Notes: generated from the sequence alone by a model not told the origin. Numbered from the stretch's first letter, positions 1 through 9,242 are shown. The stretch: 64,000 nt of DNA from Pseudomonas bohemica (GCF_002934685.1 NZ_NKHL01000120.1:62001-126000); one strand, 5' to 3'. Numbers and translations are program-made.

Positions 1-1
1 C

Positions 2-448
2 CCGGTCCATGCTGAAGCCATCGGTTTCCTGCTCGACCAATACGCCACGGATGCCATGGGCGGCGGCGAACCACTGTCCATGGACACCCGTCAACAATTG
101 GCGATCGAACTCGCCAAAAGGCCTCACGCCTTCAGCGTGCTGGCGTTTATTGCCGGTGAGCCCGTAGGGCTGGTCAACTGTTTCGAAGGTTTCTCCACCT
201 TTGCCTGTCGTCCGCTGGTGAACATCCACGATGTGGTGGTCATTGCCTCGGCCCGTGGGCAAGGTATCAGTCAGAAGATGTTGGCCAAGGTCGAGGAAAT
301 CGCCCGTCAGCGCGGCTGCTGCAAGATGACGCTGGAAGTGTTGGAGGGTAACGCGGTTGCCCAGGGTGCTTATCGCAAGCTTGGCTTCTCCGATTACCAG
401 CTCGATCCGCAAATGGGCCGGGCGCTGTTTTGGCAGAAGGCGCTTTAA
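2..448 (+). CDS. GNAT family N-acetyltransferase (5' partial)
   Basis: This frame is open back to the first bases of the window, so the gene begins upstream and only its last 148 codons are visible. An internal ATG at 56 exists, but the residues before it (EAIGFLLDQYATDAMGGGEP) look coding and resemble the start of pseudomonad GNAT proteins. The visible part has the acetyl-CoA binding core: a strand ending in VVVIASARGQGISQKML (R/Q-x-x-G-x-G/A motif), then the C-terminal region AQGAYRKLGFSDY typical of the family. The acceptor substrate cannot be told. A terminator hairpin follows 130 bases downstream. Confidence 0.85.
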   Translation, partial: PVHAEAIGFLLDQYATDAMGGGEPLSMDTRQQLAIELAKRPHAFSVLAFIAGEPVGLVNCFEGFSTFACRPLVNIHDVVVIASARGQGISQKMLAKVEEIARQRGCCKMTLEVLEGNAVAQGAYRKLGFSDYQLDPQMGRALFWQKAL

Positions 449-579
449 GCATCTCTGGGCGAAAGGGGTCCTGCAGAACCTGAGCGCGGGGGACACGCAG
501 AAATTACCGGAGCGCACCTGCCGGCCGATTCCCATATCGTTCATCCTGACCCGTCCCCGCTAAATTTCTTGTACACAAA

Positions 580-603
580 AAAGGCCTGCTTACGCAGGCC
601 TTT
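580..603. terminator. Bidirectional rho-independent terminator
   Basis: Ten-base arms AAAGGCCTGC and GCAGGCCTTT enclose a TTAC loop. The A and T runs on the two sides make it usable from both strands. It lies between the rightward GNAT gene and the leftward phosphoethanolamine transferase gene. Confidence 0.85.
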
Positions 604-630
604 GTGTTCAAGGCATGACCGAGCCGCGCT

Positions 631-2376
631 CTACCGCTTGGCCACCTCAGGTGCCGTATCAGGCTGCCTGGCAATCTTTTCCATCACCGCAAAGTCGCTC
701 AAACCCTTCTGCGCATAAGGATCGCCAATCAGTCGTGGACGCTCCTTGAAGTCCAGGCTGACCAGACTCTTGGTCGGATCCAGCTCATCGAAGCTCAGCC
801 CGGCCAGTTGCGCCCAGGTGTGGATCAGATTGGAACTGGTGTATGGGCGGTTGTGAATGCTGTCGAAGTTCCAGTCATGGGTCTCCCGCCATTTGGGGGA
901 GGCGTAGGCAATGAACGGAACCGTGTACATCGGAATCGTCGGTTTGCCCTCATTGCGACCCAACGTGTCGTGACCGGGGGAGTCATAAACGTCTTCTCCA
1001 TGATCGGACAGATACAACAGGAAACCGTTAGGGTCGGCCTTGCTGTAGCTCTTGATCAGGCTCGAGATGACGAAGTCGTTGTACAGCACGGCATTATCGT
1101 AGCTGTTGTACATCTGCAGCTTGCTGTCATCGATCGCGGCAGGCACACCCTCGCGGCCGGTGAATTTCTCGTACTGCTCCGGATATCGATACTGATACGC
1201 CATGTGCGTGCCCAGCAGATGCACGACGATCAACTTGCGCGGTGCGGCATCGGTCAGCGCCTTGGCAAACGGCTCCAGCACATCGCCGTCGTACTGGCGG
1301 GCGTTCTGGTTACGGTTGTTGTTCAGGTAAACCTGTTCATCCGCCTGCTCGGAGAAGGTGGTGAGCATGGTATTGCGCTTGGTCATCGTCTGTTGGTTGG
1401 TGATCCAGAAGGTTTTGTAGCCTGCCTGTTTCATCACGCTGACGATCGAGGGAGTCTTCAGGTACAGATCCGGGTTTTCCTCGTCCGCGAAAGTCAGCAC
1501 CTGTTGCAATGCCTCGATGGTGTACGGGCGCGGAGTAATGACGTTATTGAAGACCTCCAGCTGGTCTTTCATGGCGTCAAGGTTAGGCGTGGTCTGCCGC
1601 GGATAGCCATAGAGATGCATGCGCCCGCGGTTGGTCGACTCGCCAATCACAAGTACCAGTGTGGTGGGCAGGCCCGCCTGCTGATCCTTGAGATTGGTCA
1701 GTGGCGGGATGTTGCTGCTGGTGGTGAGCATGTCCTGCATGCTGTCCAACTGCTGGGTGTAGCGATGGTAGGCGACCAGCATCTGCCATGGCACGGCAGG
1801 CTCGATGCGCGATTCGAAGCCTTCAAGGCCGGCTGCCACCGTGTCGTTACGCGCCATCTGCTTGGCCAGCGGGTAGCCGATAATCGCGACCAGCAGCGCG
1901 GTGGCGACGACCCAGGCGCGACCACGGGGCATGTACACCGGGCGCAGGCGGGTCCACAGGAAGATCGCGAAAGCGGTGTGGGCGATGAATGCCAGCACGA
2001 TCCACCAGGCGAAGTACTGGGTCATGTATTCGCCAGCTTCTGAGATGTTCGACTCGAACATGATGAAGATGACGCTCTGCGAGAATTCCTGCTGGTAGAT
2101 GAAGAAGTACCCCAGGCTCGCCATGGAGCAGGCCCACAGGACCACACCGATCACAGCGGCCATGATCCGGGTCTTGTTGGGGAAGATCAGCATGGGGGCG
2201 AGCCAGATGCCGCTCATTACGAACGCCTGACGAAAGCCCGAGAAGCCGGTGATACCGGTCAGTTGAATCAGTAGTTGCGTGATACCGGAAAAGTACCAGA
2301 AGAATAAGAAGAGCCAGGCCACACCGGCCCAGTCGAACCCTTTCGGAGCCGTGGTGCTCCGTTTCATTGTTGCCAT
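631..2376 (-). CDS. cptA: Phosphoethanolamine transferase, CptA/EptA family
   Basis: This is a 581-residue inner-membrane enzyme of the alkaline-phosphatase superfamily that moves phosphoethanolamine from phosphatidylethanolamine to lipopolysaccharide core or lipid A. About five membrane segments occupy residues 15-170, and the periplasmic catalytic domain follows. The nucleophile region is VIGESTNRGRMHLYGY, with Thr248 as the likely phosphoacceptor. Metal-site motifs HLLGTHMAYQYRYP and LSDHGEDVYDSPGH are present. Length and N-terminal layout fit CptA (about 577 aa) better than EptA. GGGAGC lies seven bases before the chosen ATG. Whether the acceptor is core heptose or lipid A is not shown by the sequence. 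Confidence 0.85.
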   Translation of the reverse strand: MATMKRSTTAPKGFDWAGVAWLFLFFWYFSGITQLLIQLTGITGFSGFRQAFVMSGIWLAPMLIFPNKTRIMAAVIGVVLWACSMASLGYFFIYQQEFSQSVIFIMFESNISEAGEYMTQYFAWWIVLAFIAHTAFAIFLWTRLRPVYMPRGRAWVVATALLVAIIGYPLAKQMARNDTVAAGLEGFESRIEPAVPWQMLVAYHRYTQQLDSMQDMLTTSSNIPPLTNLKDQQAGLPTTLVLVIGESTNRGRMHLYGYPRQTTPNLDAMKDQLEVFNNVITPRPYTIEALQQVLTFADEENPDLYLKTPSIVSVMKQAGYKTFWITNQQTMTKRNTMLTTFSEQADEQVYLNNNRNQNARQYDGDVLEPFAKALTDAAPRKLIVVHLLGTHMAYQYRYPEQYEKFTGREGVPAAIDDSKLQMYNSYDNAVLYNDFVISSLIKSYSKADPNGFLLYLSDHGEDVYDSPGHDTLGRNEGKPTIPMYTVPFIAYASPKWRETHDWNFDSIHNRPYTSSNLIHTWAQLAGLSFDELDPTKSLVSLDFKERPRLIGDPYAQKGLSDFAVMEKIARQPDTAPEVAKR

Positions 2377-2724
2377 CAGGCGCTCCCGCTATGAATCTAT
2401 CGAGCGGCTCAGTAGCCGCCTCGTGTGTCCTCGTGTGCCATGGAAGGGGATGTGCGGACAGCAGCAGACCGACAGTCGTTCCATAGAGGTGCGCGAGTAT
2501 GGCGAACGGGAGGTGAAAAAAATGTGAGGCGGGTGTCTGCAGGCCCTGGAAAGCTCAAGACCGGGATTTGGCGGGGAGGCGGAACGTTACCCGATGTGTC
2601 TGGTCCGACAAGGGACTGTCGATTTTTGGGGAGACCAGGCGAGGGGATGACGTAAGCGAGGAGAGCCAGTCACAAGGGCAAGCCAGCGAATCGGGCTTGC
2701 CACAATCGGTAAAGGCGGGATGGA
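2377..2724. other. Intergenic region upstream of cptA
   Basis: About 350 bases between the cptA start and the end of the 57-aa gene on the same strand. Short ORFs here lack ribosome sites and family resemblance. It presumably carries the cptA promoter, but I cannot name a convincing -35/-10 pair. Confidence 0.4.
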
Positions 2725-2898
2725 TCAGGCCTGCAGGGCCGTACCGCTATTGGCGAGATGAGCGTGTTGCAGCATCAGGGCCATGTGAGCGACTTTCTTT
2801 TGCAGCTGGTCGCGTTCTTCCCTGAGCTGGCGCAGCTCGTCACGACGAACGGTAACGTACAGAGTCTGTGGAACGCTTGCTGGTAGTACAGTGCCCAT
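2725..2898 (-). CDS. 57-aa conserved microprotein with a short coiled coil
   Basis: A small reading frame of 57 codons starts with MGTVLPASVPQTLYVTVRRD and runs into DELRQLREERDQLQKKVAHM, a heptad-like charged helix, then MLQHAHLANSGTALQA. A good ribosome site (GAGGTGAGC) sits just upstream of the ATG. I recall similar small proteins next to gnd in other pseudomonads, but no function. It could be a small leucine-zipper-like adaptor or regulator. It is transcribed divergently from gnd-zwf, so it shares their upstream region. Confidence 0.7.
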   Translation of the reverse strand: MGTVLPASVPQTLYVTVRRDELRQLREERDQLQKKVAHMALMLQHAHLANSGTALQA

Positions 2899-3212
2899 TG
2901 CTCACCTCGCAAATGGCGGATTCAACTTCGTAAGGTTCAAGCAATGACACGATCGCTACCCGACTTGTCCATGCTCCTACCTTTATCGGCGCGGATTCTG
3001 ATTTCTTTTGAGGAAAAAGGGAACTTTTTTATTTTTTATTGTCGCGAACGTTTCTTGATCGCGAAAACAGGCGTCCTAACGCAGCTTTGACGCCCCAACA
3101 TGAAACTATTTTCACCGGGAAACCTTCGTTTGCCTCCCCCGGACTAACCCTAGATGCGGCACTGGGCTATAAAATGGGGCACCCCTGTTTACGAATTAAG
3201 GAGCACCTCTAC
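2899..3212. other. Divergent promoter region of the microprotein and gnd-zwf
   Basis: About 310 bases separate the leftward 57-aa gene from gnd. A T/A-rich stretch (TTTTTTATTTTTTATT near 3025-3042) lies in the middle. The upstream extension of the gnd frame here is not gene-like. No regulator site is recognised with confidence. Confidence 0.4.
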
Positions 3213-4190
3213 ATGCAACTCGGGATTGTTGGACTAGGCCGCATGGGCGGCAACATCGCACGTCGACTGATGCTCAATGGCCACACGACCGTGGTCTATG
3301 ATCGCGATGAGCAGTCTCGCACCGTGCTCGCCAACGAAGGTTCGACGCCAGCCGATGACCTCAAGTCACTGGTCGCAGCGCTGGATAAACCTCGAGCCGT
3401 CTGGGTGATGTTGCCTGCTGGCGCTCCGACCGAGGATACCATCAACATCCTGGCCGACCTGCTGGATGCCGACGATGTGATCATCGATGGTGGCAACACC
3501 TTCTATAAGGACGACGTGCGTCGCTCTCACGTGCTCAAGGAAAAGGGCCTGCACTACGTCGATGTCGGCACCTCCGGCGGCGTATGGGGCCTGGAGCGCG
3601 GTTACTGCATGATGATCGGTGGCGAAACTGAAGTCGTGAGTCGTCTGGATCCGCTGTTCAAGACCCTGGCTCCTGGCATCGGCAACGTGCCGCGCACCAA
3701 GGATCGTGTCAAGGATGCCGATCCACGCGCCGAGCAGGGCTACATTCATGCCGGCCCACCGGGCGCTGGCCACTTCGTCAAGATGATTCACAACGGCATC
3801 GAGTATGGAATGATGCAGGCCTTCGCAGAAGGCTTCGACATCCTCAAGACCAAGAACTCGGAAAACCTGCCTGCCGATCAGCGTTTCGACTTGAATCTGG
3901 GTGACATCGCCGAAGTCTGGCGTCGTGGCAGCGTGGTGTCCTCCTGGCTGCTGGACCTGACAGCCGACGCCCTGGCGACCGATCCACAGCTCAATGCCTA
4001 TTCCGGCTCCGTGGCCGACAGCGGTGAAGGCCGCTGGACCATCGAAGCCGCCATGGAGCAGGCAGTACCGGTTCCGGTGCTGTCGACTTCGCTGTTTGCC
4101 CGCTTCCGCTCACGTCAACAAAGCACGTACGGCGACAAGATGCTCTCCGCCATGCGTTTCGGATTCGGTGGTCATAAGGAACCAAAATAA
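3213..4190 (+). CDS. gnd: 6-phosphogluconate dehydrogenase, decarboxylating, short form
   Basis: The enzyme oxidises 6-phosphogluconate to ribulose 5-phosphate and CO2 in the cytosolic pentose phosphate pathway. The product is 325 aa, the short bacterial form (YqeC/GndA type) that is often NAD-dependent, unlike the ~470-aa enterobacterial form. The nucleotide-binding motif GLGRMG is at residues 7-12. DVGTSGGVWGLERGYCMMIGG and HAGPPGAGHFVKMIHNGIEYG are substrate and catalytic regions (Lys in HFVKMIHNG). The frame is open further upstream, but the ATG at 3213 has AAGGAG ten bases before it and starts exactly at the Rossmann strand. Its stop shares a base with the zwf start (TAATG), implying translational coupling. 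Confidence 0.95.
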   Translation: MQLGIVGLGRMGGNIARRLMLNGHTTVVYDRDEQSRTVLANEGSTPADDLKSLVAALDKPRAVWVMLPAGAPTEDTINILADLLDADDVIIDGGNTFYKDDVRRSHVLKEKGLHYVDVGTSGGVWGLERGYCMMIGGETEVVSRLDPLFKTLAPGIGNVPRTKDRVKDADPRAEQGYIHAGPPGAGHFVKMIHNGIEYGMMQAFAEGFDILKTKNSENLPADQRFDLNLGDIAEVWRRGSVVSSWLLDLTADALATDPQLNAYSGSVADSGEGRWTIEAAMEQAVPVPVLSTSLFARFRSRQQSTYGDKMLSAMRFGFGGHKEPK

Positions 4191-5713
4191 TGGGTTTAAC
4201 CCGAAGCAAGCAAAAGGCCCCGGTCGCTCCGGCGACCACGCTATTCCTGTTCGGTGCGCATGGCGATCTGGTCAAGCGGCTGTTGATGCCGGCCCTCTAC
4301 AACCTGTTCCGTGACGGACTGGTGGGCGAGGATCTGCACATCGTCGGCGTCGACCACAACAGCGTCAGCGATGCCGACTTCGCCAGCAAGCTTGAGGATT
4401 TCATTCGCCAGGAGGCGGCCAGCAAGGTCGCCGAAGGCGGCAACGAGCCTCTGGATCCGGCGTTGTGGGGCAGTCTGGCCAAGCGCATTACCTACATCAC
4501 GGGCGACTTTCTCGACGACGGCACCTATACGGCCATCGACGAGAAGATCAAGAGCACCGGCACCAAAAACGCCGTGTTCTACCTGGCGACCGCGCCGCGT
4601 TTCTTCAGTGAAGTGACCAAGCGCCTCGGCTCGTCGGGCCTGATGGGCGAGGGCGACGACCATTTTCGTCGCGTGGTGATCGAGAAGCCGTTCGGCCATG
4701 ACCTGCCCAGCGCCGTCGAGCTGAACACTTGCTTGCTGAAGGTCATGACCGAGAAGCAGATCTATCGGATCGACCATTACCTGGGTAAGGAAACGGTGCA
4801 GAACATTCTGGTCAGCCGTTTCTCCAATGGGTTGTTCGAGTCGTTCTGGAACAACCACTACATCGATCATGTGCAGATCACTGCGGCCGAAACTGTGGGC
4901 GTCGAAACCCGCGGCAGTTTCTACGAAACCACCGGCGCGTTGCGTGACATGGTTCCCAACCACCTGTTCCAGTTGCTGGCCATGGTCGCCATGGAACCGC
5001 CTGCTGCCTTCGGCGCCGACGCAGTACGTGGCGAAAAAGCCAAGGTCATCGGTGCCATCCGGCCCTGGTCGGAGATGGAGGCCCTGGCCAACTCGGTGCG
5101 CGGCCAGTACACCGAGAGCAACATCGGCGGCAAGAGTGTGCCCGGTTATCGTCAGGAAGAACGGGTCGCGCCGGACAGCACGACGGAAACCTACGTCGCG
5201 CTCAAGGTGATGGTCGATAACTGGCGTTGGGTCGGCGTGCCGTTCTACCTGCGAACCGGCAAGCGCATGAGTGTGCGTGACACCGAGATCGCGATCTGCT
5301 TCAAGCCCGCGCCGTACGCGCAATTCCGCGATACCGACGTCGATCGCGTAGAGCCGAACTTCCTCAAGATCCAGATTCAGCCGGATGAAGGCATGTGGTT
5401 CGATCTACAAGCCAAAAAGCCCGGACCGACACTGGACATGCAAACCATCGAACTGGGCTTTGCGTACAAGGACTTTTTCGAAATGCAGCCATCGACCGGG
5501 TATGAAACCCTGATTTATGACTGCCTCACCGGCGACCAAACCTTGTTTCAGCGTGCCGACAACATCGAAAACGGCTGGCGTGTCGTGCAGCCGTTCATCG
5601 ATGCCTGGGCCAAGGATCCGCAAGTGGAAACCTACCAGGCCGGCGAAGACGGTCCCGCAGCCGCCGATGAGCTACTGGCCCGCGACGGCCACAGCTGGCA
5701 ACGCCTCGGATGA
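4190..5713 (+). CDS. zwf: Glucose-6-phosphate 1-dehydrogenase
   Basis: This enzyme oxidises glucose 6-phosphate to 6-phosphogluconolactone and feeds both the Entner-Doudoroff and pentose phosphate routes. The 507-aa length is normal. The N-terminal coenzyme motif GAHGDL is at residues 22-27 and the substrate site RIDHYLGKE at 193-201. The dehydrogenase C-terminal domain contains GALRDMVPNHLFQLLAMVAMEPP. It is the middle gene of gnd-zwf-HAD, overlapping both neighbours by 1-4 bases. Pseudomonads commonly have two zwf copies. This one is not beside edd/glk/hexR, so it is probably the gnd-linked copy rather than the hex-regulon one. Confidence 0.95.
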   Translation: MGLTRSKQKAPVAPATTLFLFGAHGDLVKRLLMPALYNLFRDGLVGEDLHIVGVDHNSVSDADFASKLEDFIRQEAASKVAEGGNEPLDPALWGSLAKRITYITGDFLDDGTYTAIDEKIKSTGTKNAVFYLATAPRFFSEVTKRLGSSGLMGEGDDHFRRVVIEKPFGHDLPSAVELNTCLLKVMTEKQIYRIDHYLGKETVQNILVSRFSNGLFESFWNNHYIDHVQITAAETVGVETRGSFYETTGALRDMVPNHLFQLLAMVAMEPPAAFGADAVRGEKAKVIGAIRPWSEMEALANSVRGQYTESNIGGKSVPGYRQEERVAPDSTTETYVALKVMVDNWRWVGVPFYLRTGKRMSVRDTEIAICFKPAPYAQFRDTDVDRVEPNFLKIQIQPDEGMWFDLQAKKPGPTLDMQTIELGFAYKDFFEMQPSTGYETLIYDCLTGDQTLFQRADNIENGWRVVQPFIDAWAKDPQVETYQAGEDGPAAADELLARDGHSWQRLG

Positions 5714-6528
5714 GCGACTCCGCGCAACCCCTCATCCGTTTCATGTTGTCCGACATCGATGGCACGCTGCTGCGGCCCGATCACAGCCTGAGTCAGGCCA
5801 ATATCGACGCTGTGCGCAAGTTGCACCAGGCCGGGATTCATTTCTCGGTCGCCAGCAGCCGGCCGCCGCGCGCGATGCGTAAGCAGATCGCGGCCTTGGG
5901 CATCGATCTGCCGACAGTGGCGTTCAATGGCGCCAACATCATCAATCCGGACGGCAGCTTGCTCAAGGCCCATCGCATCGCCCTCAAGGCGGCGCGTACC
6001 AGTCTCGAGCTGTTTGCCGGTGAGAAAGTGGCGGTGTGGGTGTTCGCGGACGATCAGTGGCTACTGATCGATCCGCAGGGGGATTACGTCGAGCATGAGC
6101 GCAATACGCTGGGTTACGACTTCGTTCAGGTCGATCACTTCGATGACTATATCGACCGGATCGACAAGATCGTTGCCGCCAGCAAGGATTTCGAGCTGCT
6201 CAAGCAACTGGAAATCCAGCTCAACCCGCTGATCGCCGAAACGGCACTGGCAGCACGCTCGCAGTCCTATTACCTGGATGTCACGGCACTGGATGCGAAC
6301 AAGGGCACGGCGCTGGAAACCCTGGCTGAAGAGCTGGGGGTGGCGCTGGCGCATACCGCGGCTATCGGTGATGCTGGCAACGACGTGGCAATGTTCCTGC
6401 GCGCAGGGCTGTCGATTGCGATGGGGCAGGCGGAAACTGCGGTCAAGTCCCAGGCTCATTACGTGACGGGCAGCAATCTGGAGGACGGAGTGGCCACGGC
6501 CATCGAACGTTACATCCTGCCGCACTGA
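5710..6528 (+). CDS. Cof-type HAD-superfamily sugar phosphatase
   Basis: A 272-aa haloacid-dehalogenase-superfamily hydrolase, class IIB (Cof). Motif I is SDIDGTLL, with Asp15 as nucleophile and Asp17 as acid/base. Motif IV is AIGDAGNDVAM near the C-terminus, and the middle cap domain spans roughly residues 85-190. Relatives dephosphorylate sugar phosphates and flavin or pyridoxal phosphates. The start overlaps the zwf stop (ATGA), so it belongs to the gnd-zwf operon. A role in removing excess phosphosugars or 6-phosphogluconolactone by-products is plausible but not shown. Confidence 0.85.
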   Translation: MSDSAQPLIRFMLSDIDGTLLRPDHSLSQANIDAVRKLHQAGIHFSVASSRPPRAMRKQIAALGIDLPTVAFNGANIINPDGSLLKAHRIALKAARTSLELFAGEKVAVWVFADDQWLLIDPQGDYVEHERNTLGYDFVQVDHFDDYIDRIDKIVAASKDFELLKQLEIQLNPLIAETALAARSQSYYLDVTALDANKGTALETLAEELGVALAHTAAIGDAGNDVAMFLRAGLSIAMGQAETAVKSQAHYVTGSNLEDGVATAIERYILPH

Positions 6529-6542
6529 CACGCGGCGCCTTT

Positions 6543-6636
6543 CTGTAGCAGCCTGGCCGGCCGACGGTTGCGCTCTGTCGGCGATAGATTCATCGCCCGA
6601 CCTGCCTGCAATTTCGGCAAGCGGCCGCTGCTACAG
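6543..6636. repeat. Inverted-arm palindrome of REP type
   Basis: CTGTAGCAGC at 6543-6552 is the exact inverse of GCTGCTACAG at 6627-6636, with about 74 bases between. This is the layout of paired extragenic palindromes in pseudomonads. There is no T-run, so it is not a standard terminator. It separates the gnd-zwf-HAD operon from the GH15 gene. Confidence 0.5.
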
Positions 6637-6668
6637 ACTCTTCAGACACCAAGAGGGATCATCGCCCC

Positions 6669-8483
6669 ATGGCTGTATTGATCGAAGATTACGCGCTGCT
6701 CGGCAATTGCCGCACCGCAGCGCTGGTAGCCCGCGACGGGTCGCTGGACTGGTTGTGTTTTCCACGCTTTGACGCACCTGCCTGTTTTTCCGCTCTGTTG
6801 GGCGACAGTGATAATGGTCGCTGGAAAATCGCGCCCACCGATGGCAAATGCAAGTCGCGGCGCGGCTACCGCGACGGCACGTTGATCCTTGAAACCGTGT
6901 TCAGCACCGACTCAGGCTCCGCTATGCTTCTGGACTTTATGCCGATGGCAGAAGGAAGCAGCGTGGTGCGCATGGTCATCGGGCTGGAAGGGCGCGTCGA
7001 TTTCGCGATGGATCTGGCGATCCGCTTCGACTACGGCAGCACCGTGCCCTGGGTCGAAAAACGCGAGCCCCACACCATGACCGCTGTGGCAGGCCCGGAA
7101 ATGCTGGTGCTGCACACCCCATCCGAATTGCATCCGCTGGATCATCACACCGAAAGCCAGTTTACGGTCGAGGCCGGTCAGCGCCTGGGTTTTTCGCTGT
7201 GCTGGCAGGCGTCCCACGAACCGGTCCGCCGAGCTTTCGATATCGAAAAAGCACTGGAGCAGACCGAGGGCTACTGGCGGGAGTTCTCCGATCGCTGCCC
7301 GGATGTCGGGCCGTGGACCGCTCAGGTCAAGCGATCGCTGATTACCCTCAAGGCCATGACCTATGCGCCCACGGGCGGCATCGTCGCCGCGGTGACCACC
7401 TCGCTGCCGGAGCAGCTGGGCGGCGAGCGCAATTGGGATTATCGGTTTTGCTGGCTGCGCGATGCGACCATGACCCTGCTGGCGTTCATGAACCTGGGTT
7501 ATTACGAAGAGGCAACCGCTTGGCGCAACTGGTTGCTGCGTTCGATCGCGGGTAACCCCGAGCAGATTCAGATCATGTACGGGCTGGGCGGCGAGCGGCG
7601 CTTGCCGGAGTATCAATTGCCGTGGCTAAGCGGCTATGAAAACTCCCGTCCGGTTCGTATTGGTAACGCCGCTGCCATCCAGATGCAGCTGGACGTGTAC
7701 GGGGAAGTGGCTGACGCCATGACCCAGGCGTTGAAAAGTGGTCTGCCTCGGCTGCCGCGCAGTACGGAAATCCAGAAGGTGATCATGCCGTTTCTGGAAA
7801 AGGTCTGGCACTTGCCGGACGCCGGGATTTGGGAGATCCGCTCCGAACCGCGACATTTTACCCACTCCAAGGTGATGGCCTGGGTCTCCTTCGATCGCAA
7901 CGCCGTGGTGCTGGCGCAAAGTGACAACCCGGACGATCGCGAGCGGGGTCGGCATTATCGGCTGATCGCTGACGAGATTCATGCCGATGTCTGCACCAAC
8001 GGCTACAACGCCGAACTGGGCTGCTTCGTGCAGACCTACGGCGGCAAAGAGCTGGACGCCAGCCTGTTGCAGATTGCGCTGACCGGTTTCCTGCCGGTGG
8101 ATGATCCACGCGTTACAGGCACCGTGGCGCAGATCGAGAGGTCCCTGATGCAGGACGGCTTGCTGCTGCGCTACGACAGCGAGCGCAGCACCGACGGGGT
8201 GTCAGGCAGCGAAGGCACGTTCCTGGTCTGCTCGTTCTGGCTGGCCGACGTGTATGTGCTGCAAGGGCGTGATCAGGAAGCCAGCGACCTGTTTGCTCGG
8301 CTTTGCGGCTTATGCAATGACGTGGGCCTGCTGGCTGAGCAGTACGACCCGCGAGCCGGGCGCATGCTGGGTAACTTCCCTCAGGCGTTCAGTCACATCG
8401 GGATCATCAATACCGCGTTGAATCTGCATCGCGTGGTCTGCCCGGTGAAAACCCGCGCCGCTGCGCAGGCTGAGGCTGGCTGA
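6669..8483 (+). CDS. Glycoside hydrolase family 15 (glucoamylase/trehalase-like)
   Basis: A 604-aa cytosolic protein with no signal peptide. The N-terminal part (LIEDYALLGNCRTAALVARDGSLDWLCFPRFDAPACF) is the bacterial GH15 beta-sandwich signature. The (alpha/alpha)6 catalytic barrel starts near LGGERNWDYRFCWLRDATMTLLAF at about residue 250. The late segment LLAEQYDPRAGRMLGNFPQAFSHIGIINTAL carries the catalytic-base region. Bacterial relatives hydrolyse maltodextrins, isomaltose or trehalose. The intracellular location and the gnd-zwf neighbourhood fit release of glucose for the pentose phosphate/Entner-Doudoroff routes. The exact substrate is not evident. Confidence 0.85.
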   Translation: MAVLIEDYALLGNCRTAALVARDGSLDWLCFPRFDAPACFSALLGDSDNGRWKIAPTDGKCKSRRGYRDGTLILETVFSTDSGSAMLLDFMPMAEGSSVVRMVIGLEGRVDFAMDLAIRFDYGSTVPWVEKREPHTMTAVAGPEMLVLHTPSELHPLDHHTESQFTVEAGQRLGFSLCWQASHEPVRRAFDIEKALEQTEGYWREFSDRCPDVGPWTAQVKRSLITLKAMTYAPTGGIVAAVTTSLPEQLGGERNWDYRFCWLRDATMTLLAFMNLGYYEEATAWRNWLLRSIAGNPEQIQIMYGLGGERRLPEYQLPWLSGYENSRPVRIGNAAAIQMQLDVYGEVADAMTQALKSGLPRLPRSTEIQKVIMPFLEKVWHLPDAGIWEIRSEPRHFTHSKVMAWVSFDRNAVVLAQSDNPDDRERGRHYRLIADEIHADVCTNGYNAELGCFVQTYGGKELDASLLQIALTGFLPVDDPRVTGTVAQIERSLMQDGLLLRYDSERSTDGVSGSEGTFLVCSFWLADVYVLQGRDQEASDLFARLCGLCNDVGLLAEQYDPRAGRMLGNFPQAFSHIGIINTALNLHRVVCPVKTRAAAQAEAG

Positions 8484-8561
8484 AAGGATGGTTCTGTAGC
8501 CGCGCAGCTTGGCGGCGGTAACATCGCTGCCGCCGGGCCGGTTGTTCTGGATGCGCCGGGT

Positions 8562-9242
8562 TCAACGCGCCTTGCGGAAGGTGAAATTGATCCGCTGCTC
8601 GCCCAGTCGCGGGTGTTCGGCCTGTTTGATCGCCAGCACGCCGTGATAGCGCAACCGGTCCTCGCCACCCCAGACCACCACATCGCCATGAAACAGCGGC
8701 ACTCGCTGAGTCGCATCGCTGCGGGCGTGCCCACCGAACAGGAACATCGCCGGGATGCCCAACGACACCGAAACCACCGGCCATTGGTAGCCGCGCTCAT
8801 CCTTGTCCTGATGCAGCGACATCTTTGCGCCGGGAATGTAGCGATTGATCAGGCAGGCGTCGGGATTGAAATCCGCAAACCCGGCTGCATCCGCTGCCGC
8901 GCGCGCTAACTCCAGAAAAACGTAAGGCATGTCGGGCCATGGCTGACCGGTCTGCGGGTCGGTGCGCGAATATTTGTAACCCTGGCTGTCAGTGGTCCAG
9001 CCGAACTGCCCGCAGCTGCTCAGCGCAACCGACATGGTGTAGCCGCCTGGGGTGACCATGTTGCGAAAAGGGGACTGGGTGAGAATGGTTTGAAGGGCAG
9101 GCAATAGCTGCTCGACCAAGGGCAGGGCAAAACCTCGAAAGACAAACGATTGAGGGCCGATCTGTTCAGTGGACGGCGGCTGAGGCGTATCGTCGGCAAA
9201 CAGATCGAGCGTGGTCAGCGTCGTGCCCTTGCGTTGCATCAT
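8562..9242 (-). CDS. alkB: AlkB-type 2-oxoglutarate/Fe(II) DNA dioxygenase
   Basis: The enzyme removes methyl groups from 1-methyladenine and 3-methylcytosine in DNA or RNA by oxidative demethylation. In the 226-aa product the iron ligands are His144 and Asp146 (SLHQDKDE) and His200 (RLRYHG). The 2-oxoglutarate arginines are Arg217 and Arg223 (RINFTFR), with the same six-residue spacing as in E. coli AlkB. The region before residue 20 (LDLFADDTPQP) is typical of pseudomonad AlkB. It stands alone, convergent with the GH15 gene and not linked to ada or alkA here. Confidence 0.92.
   Translation of the reverse strand: MMQRKGTTLTTLDLFADDTPQPPSTEQIGPQSFVFRGFALPLVEQLLPALQTILTQSPFRNMVTPGGYTMSVALSSCGQFGWTTDSQGYKYSRTDPQTGQPWPDMPYVFLELARAAADAAGFADFNPDACLINRYIPGAKMSLHQDKDERGYQWPVVSVSLGIPAMFLFGGHARSDATQRVPLFHGDVVVWGGEDRLRYHGVLAIKQAEHPRLGEQRINFTFRKAR

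Noticed and set aside
808..2043. A 411-codon ORF on the plus strand opposite cptA
   Set aside because: It is antisense to a well-supported gene. GC-rich third positions create such shadows, and it shows no family features.
6543..6636. The inverted arms as a terminator of the gnd operon
   Set aside because: The spacer is 74 bases and no T-run follows; a REP-type palindrome fits better.
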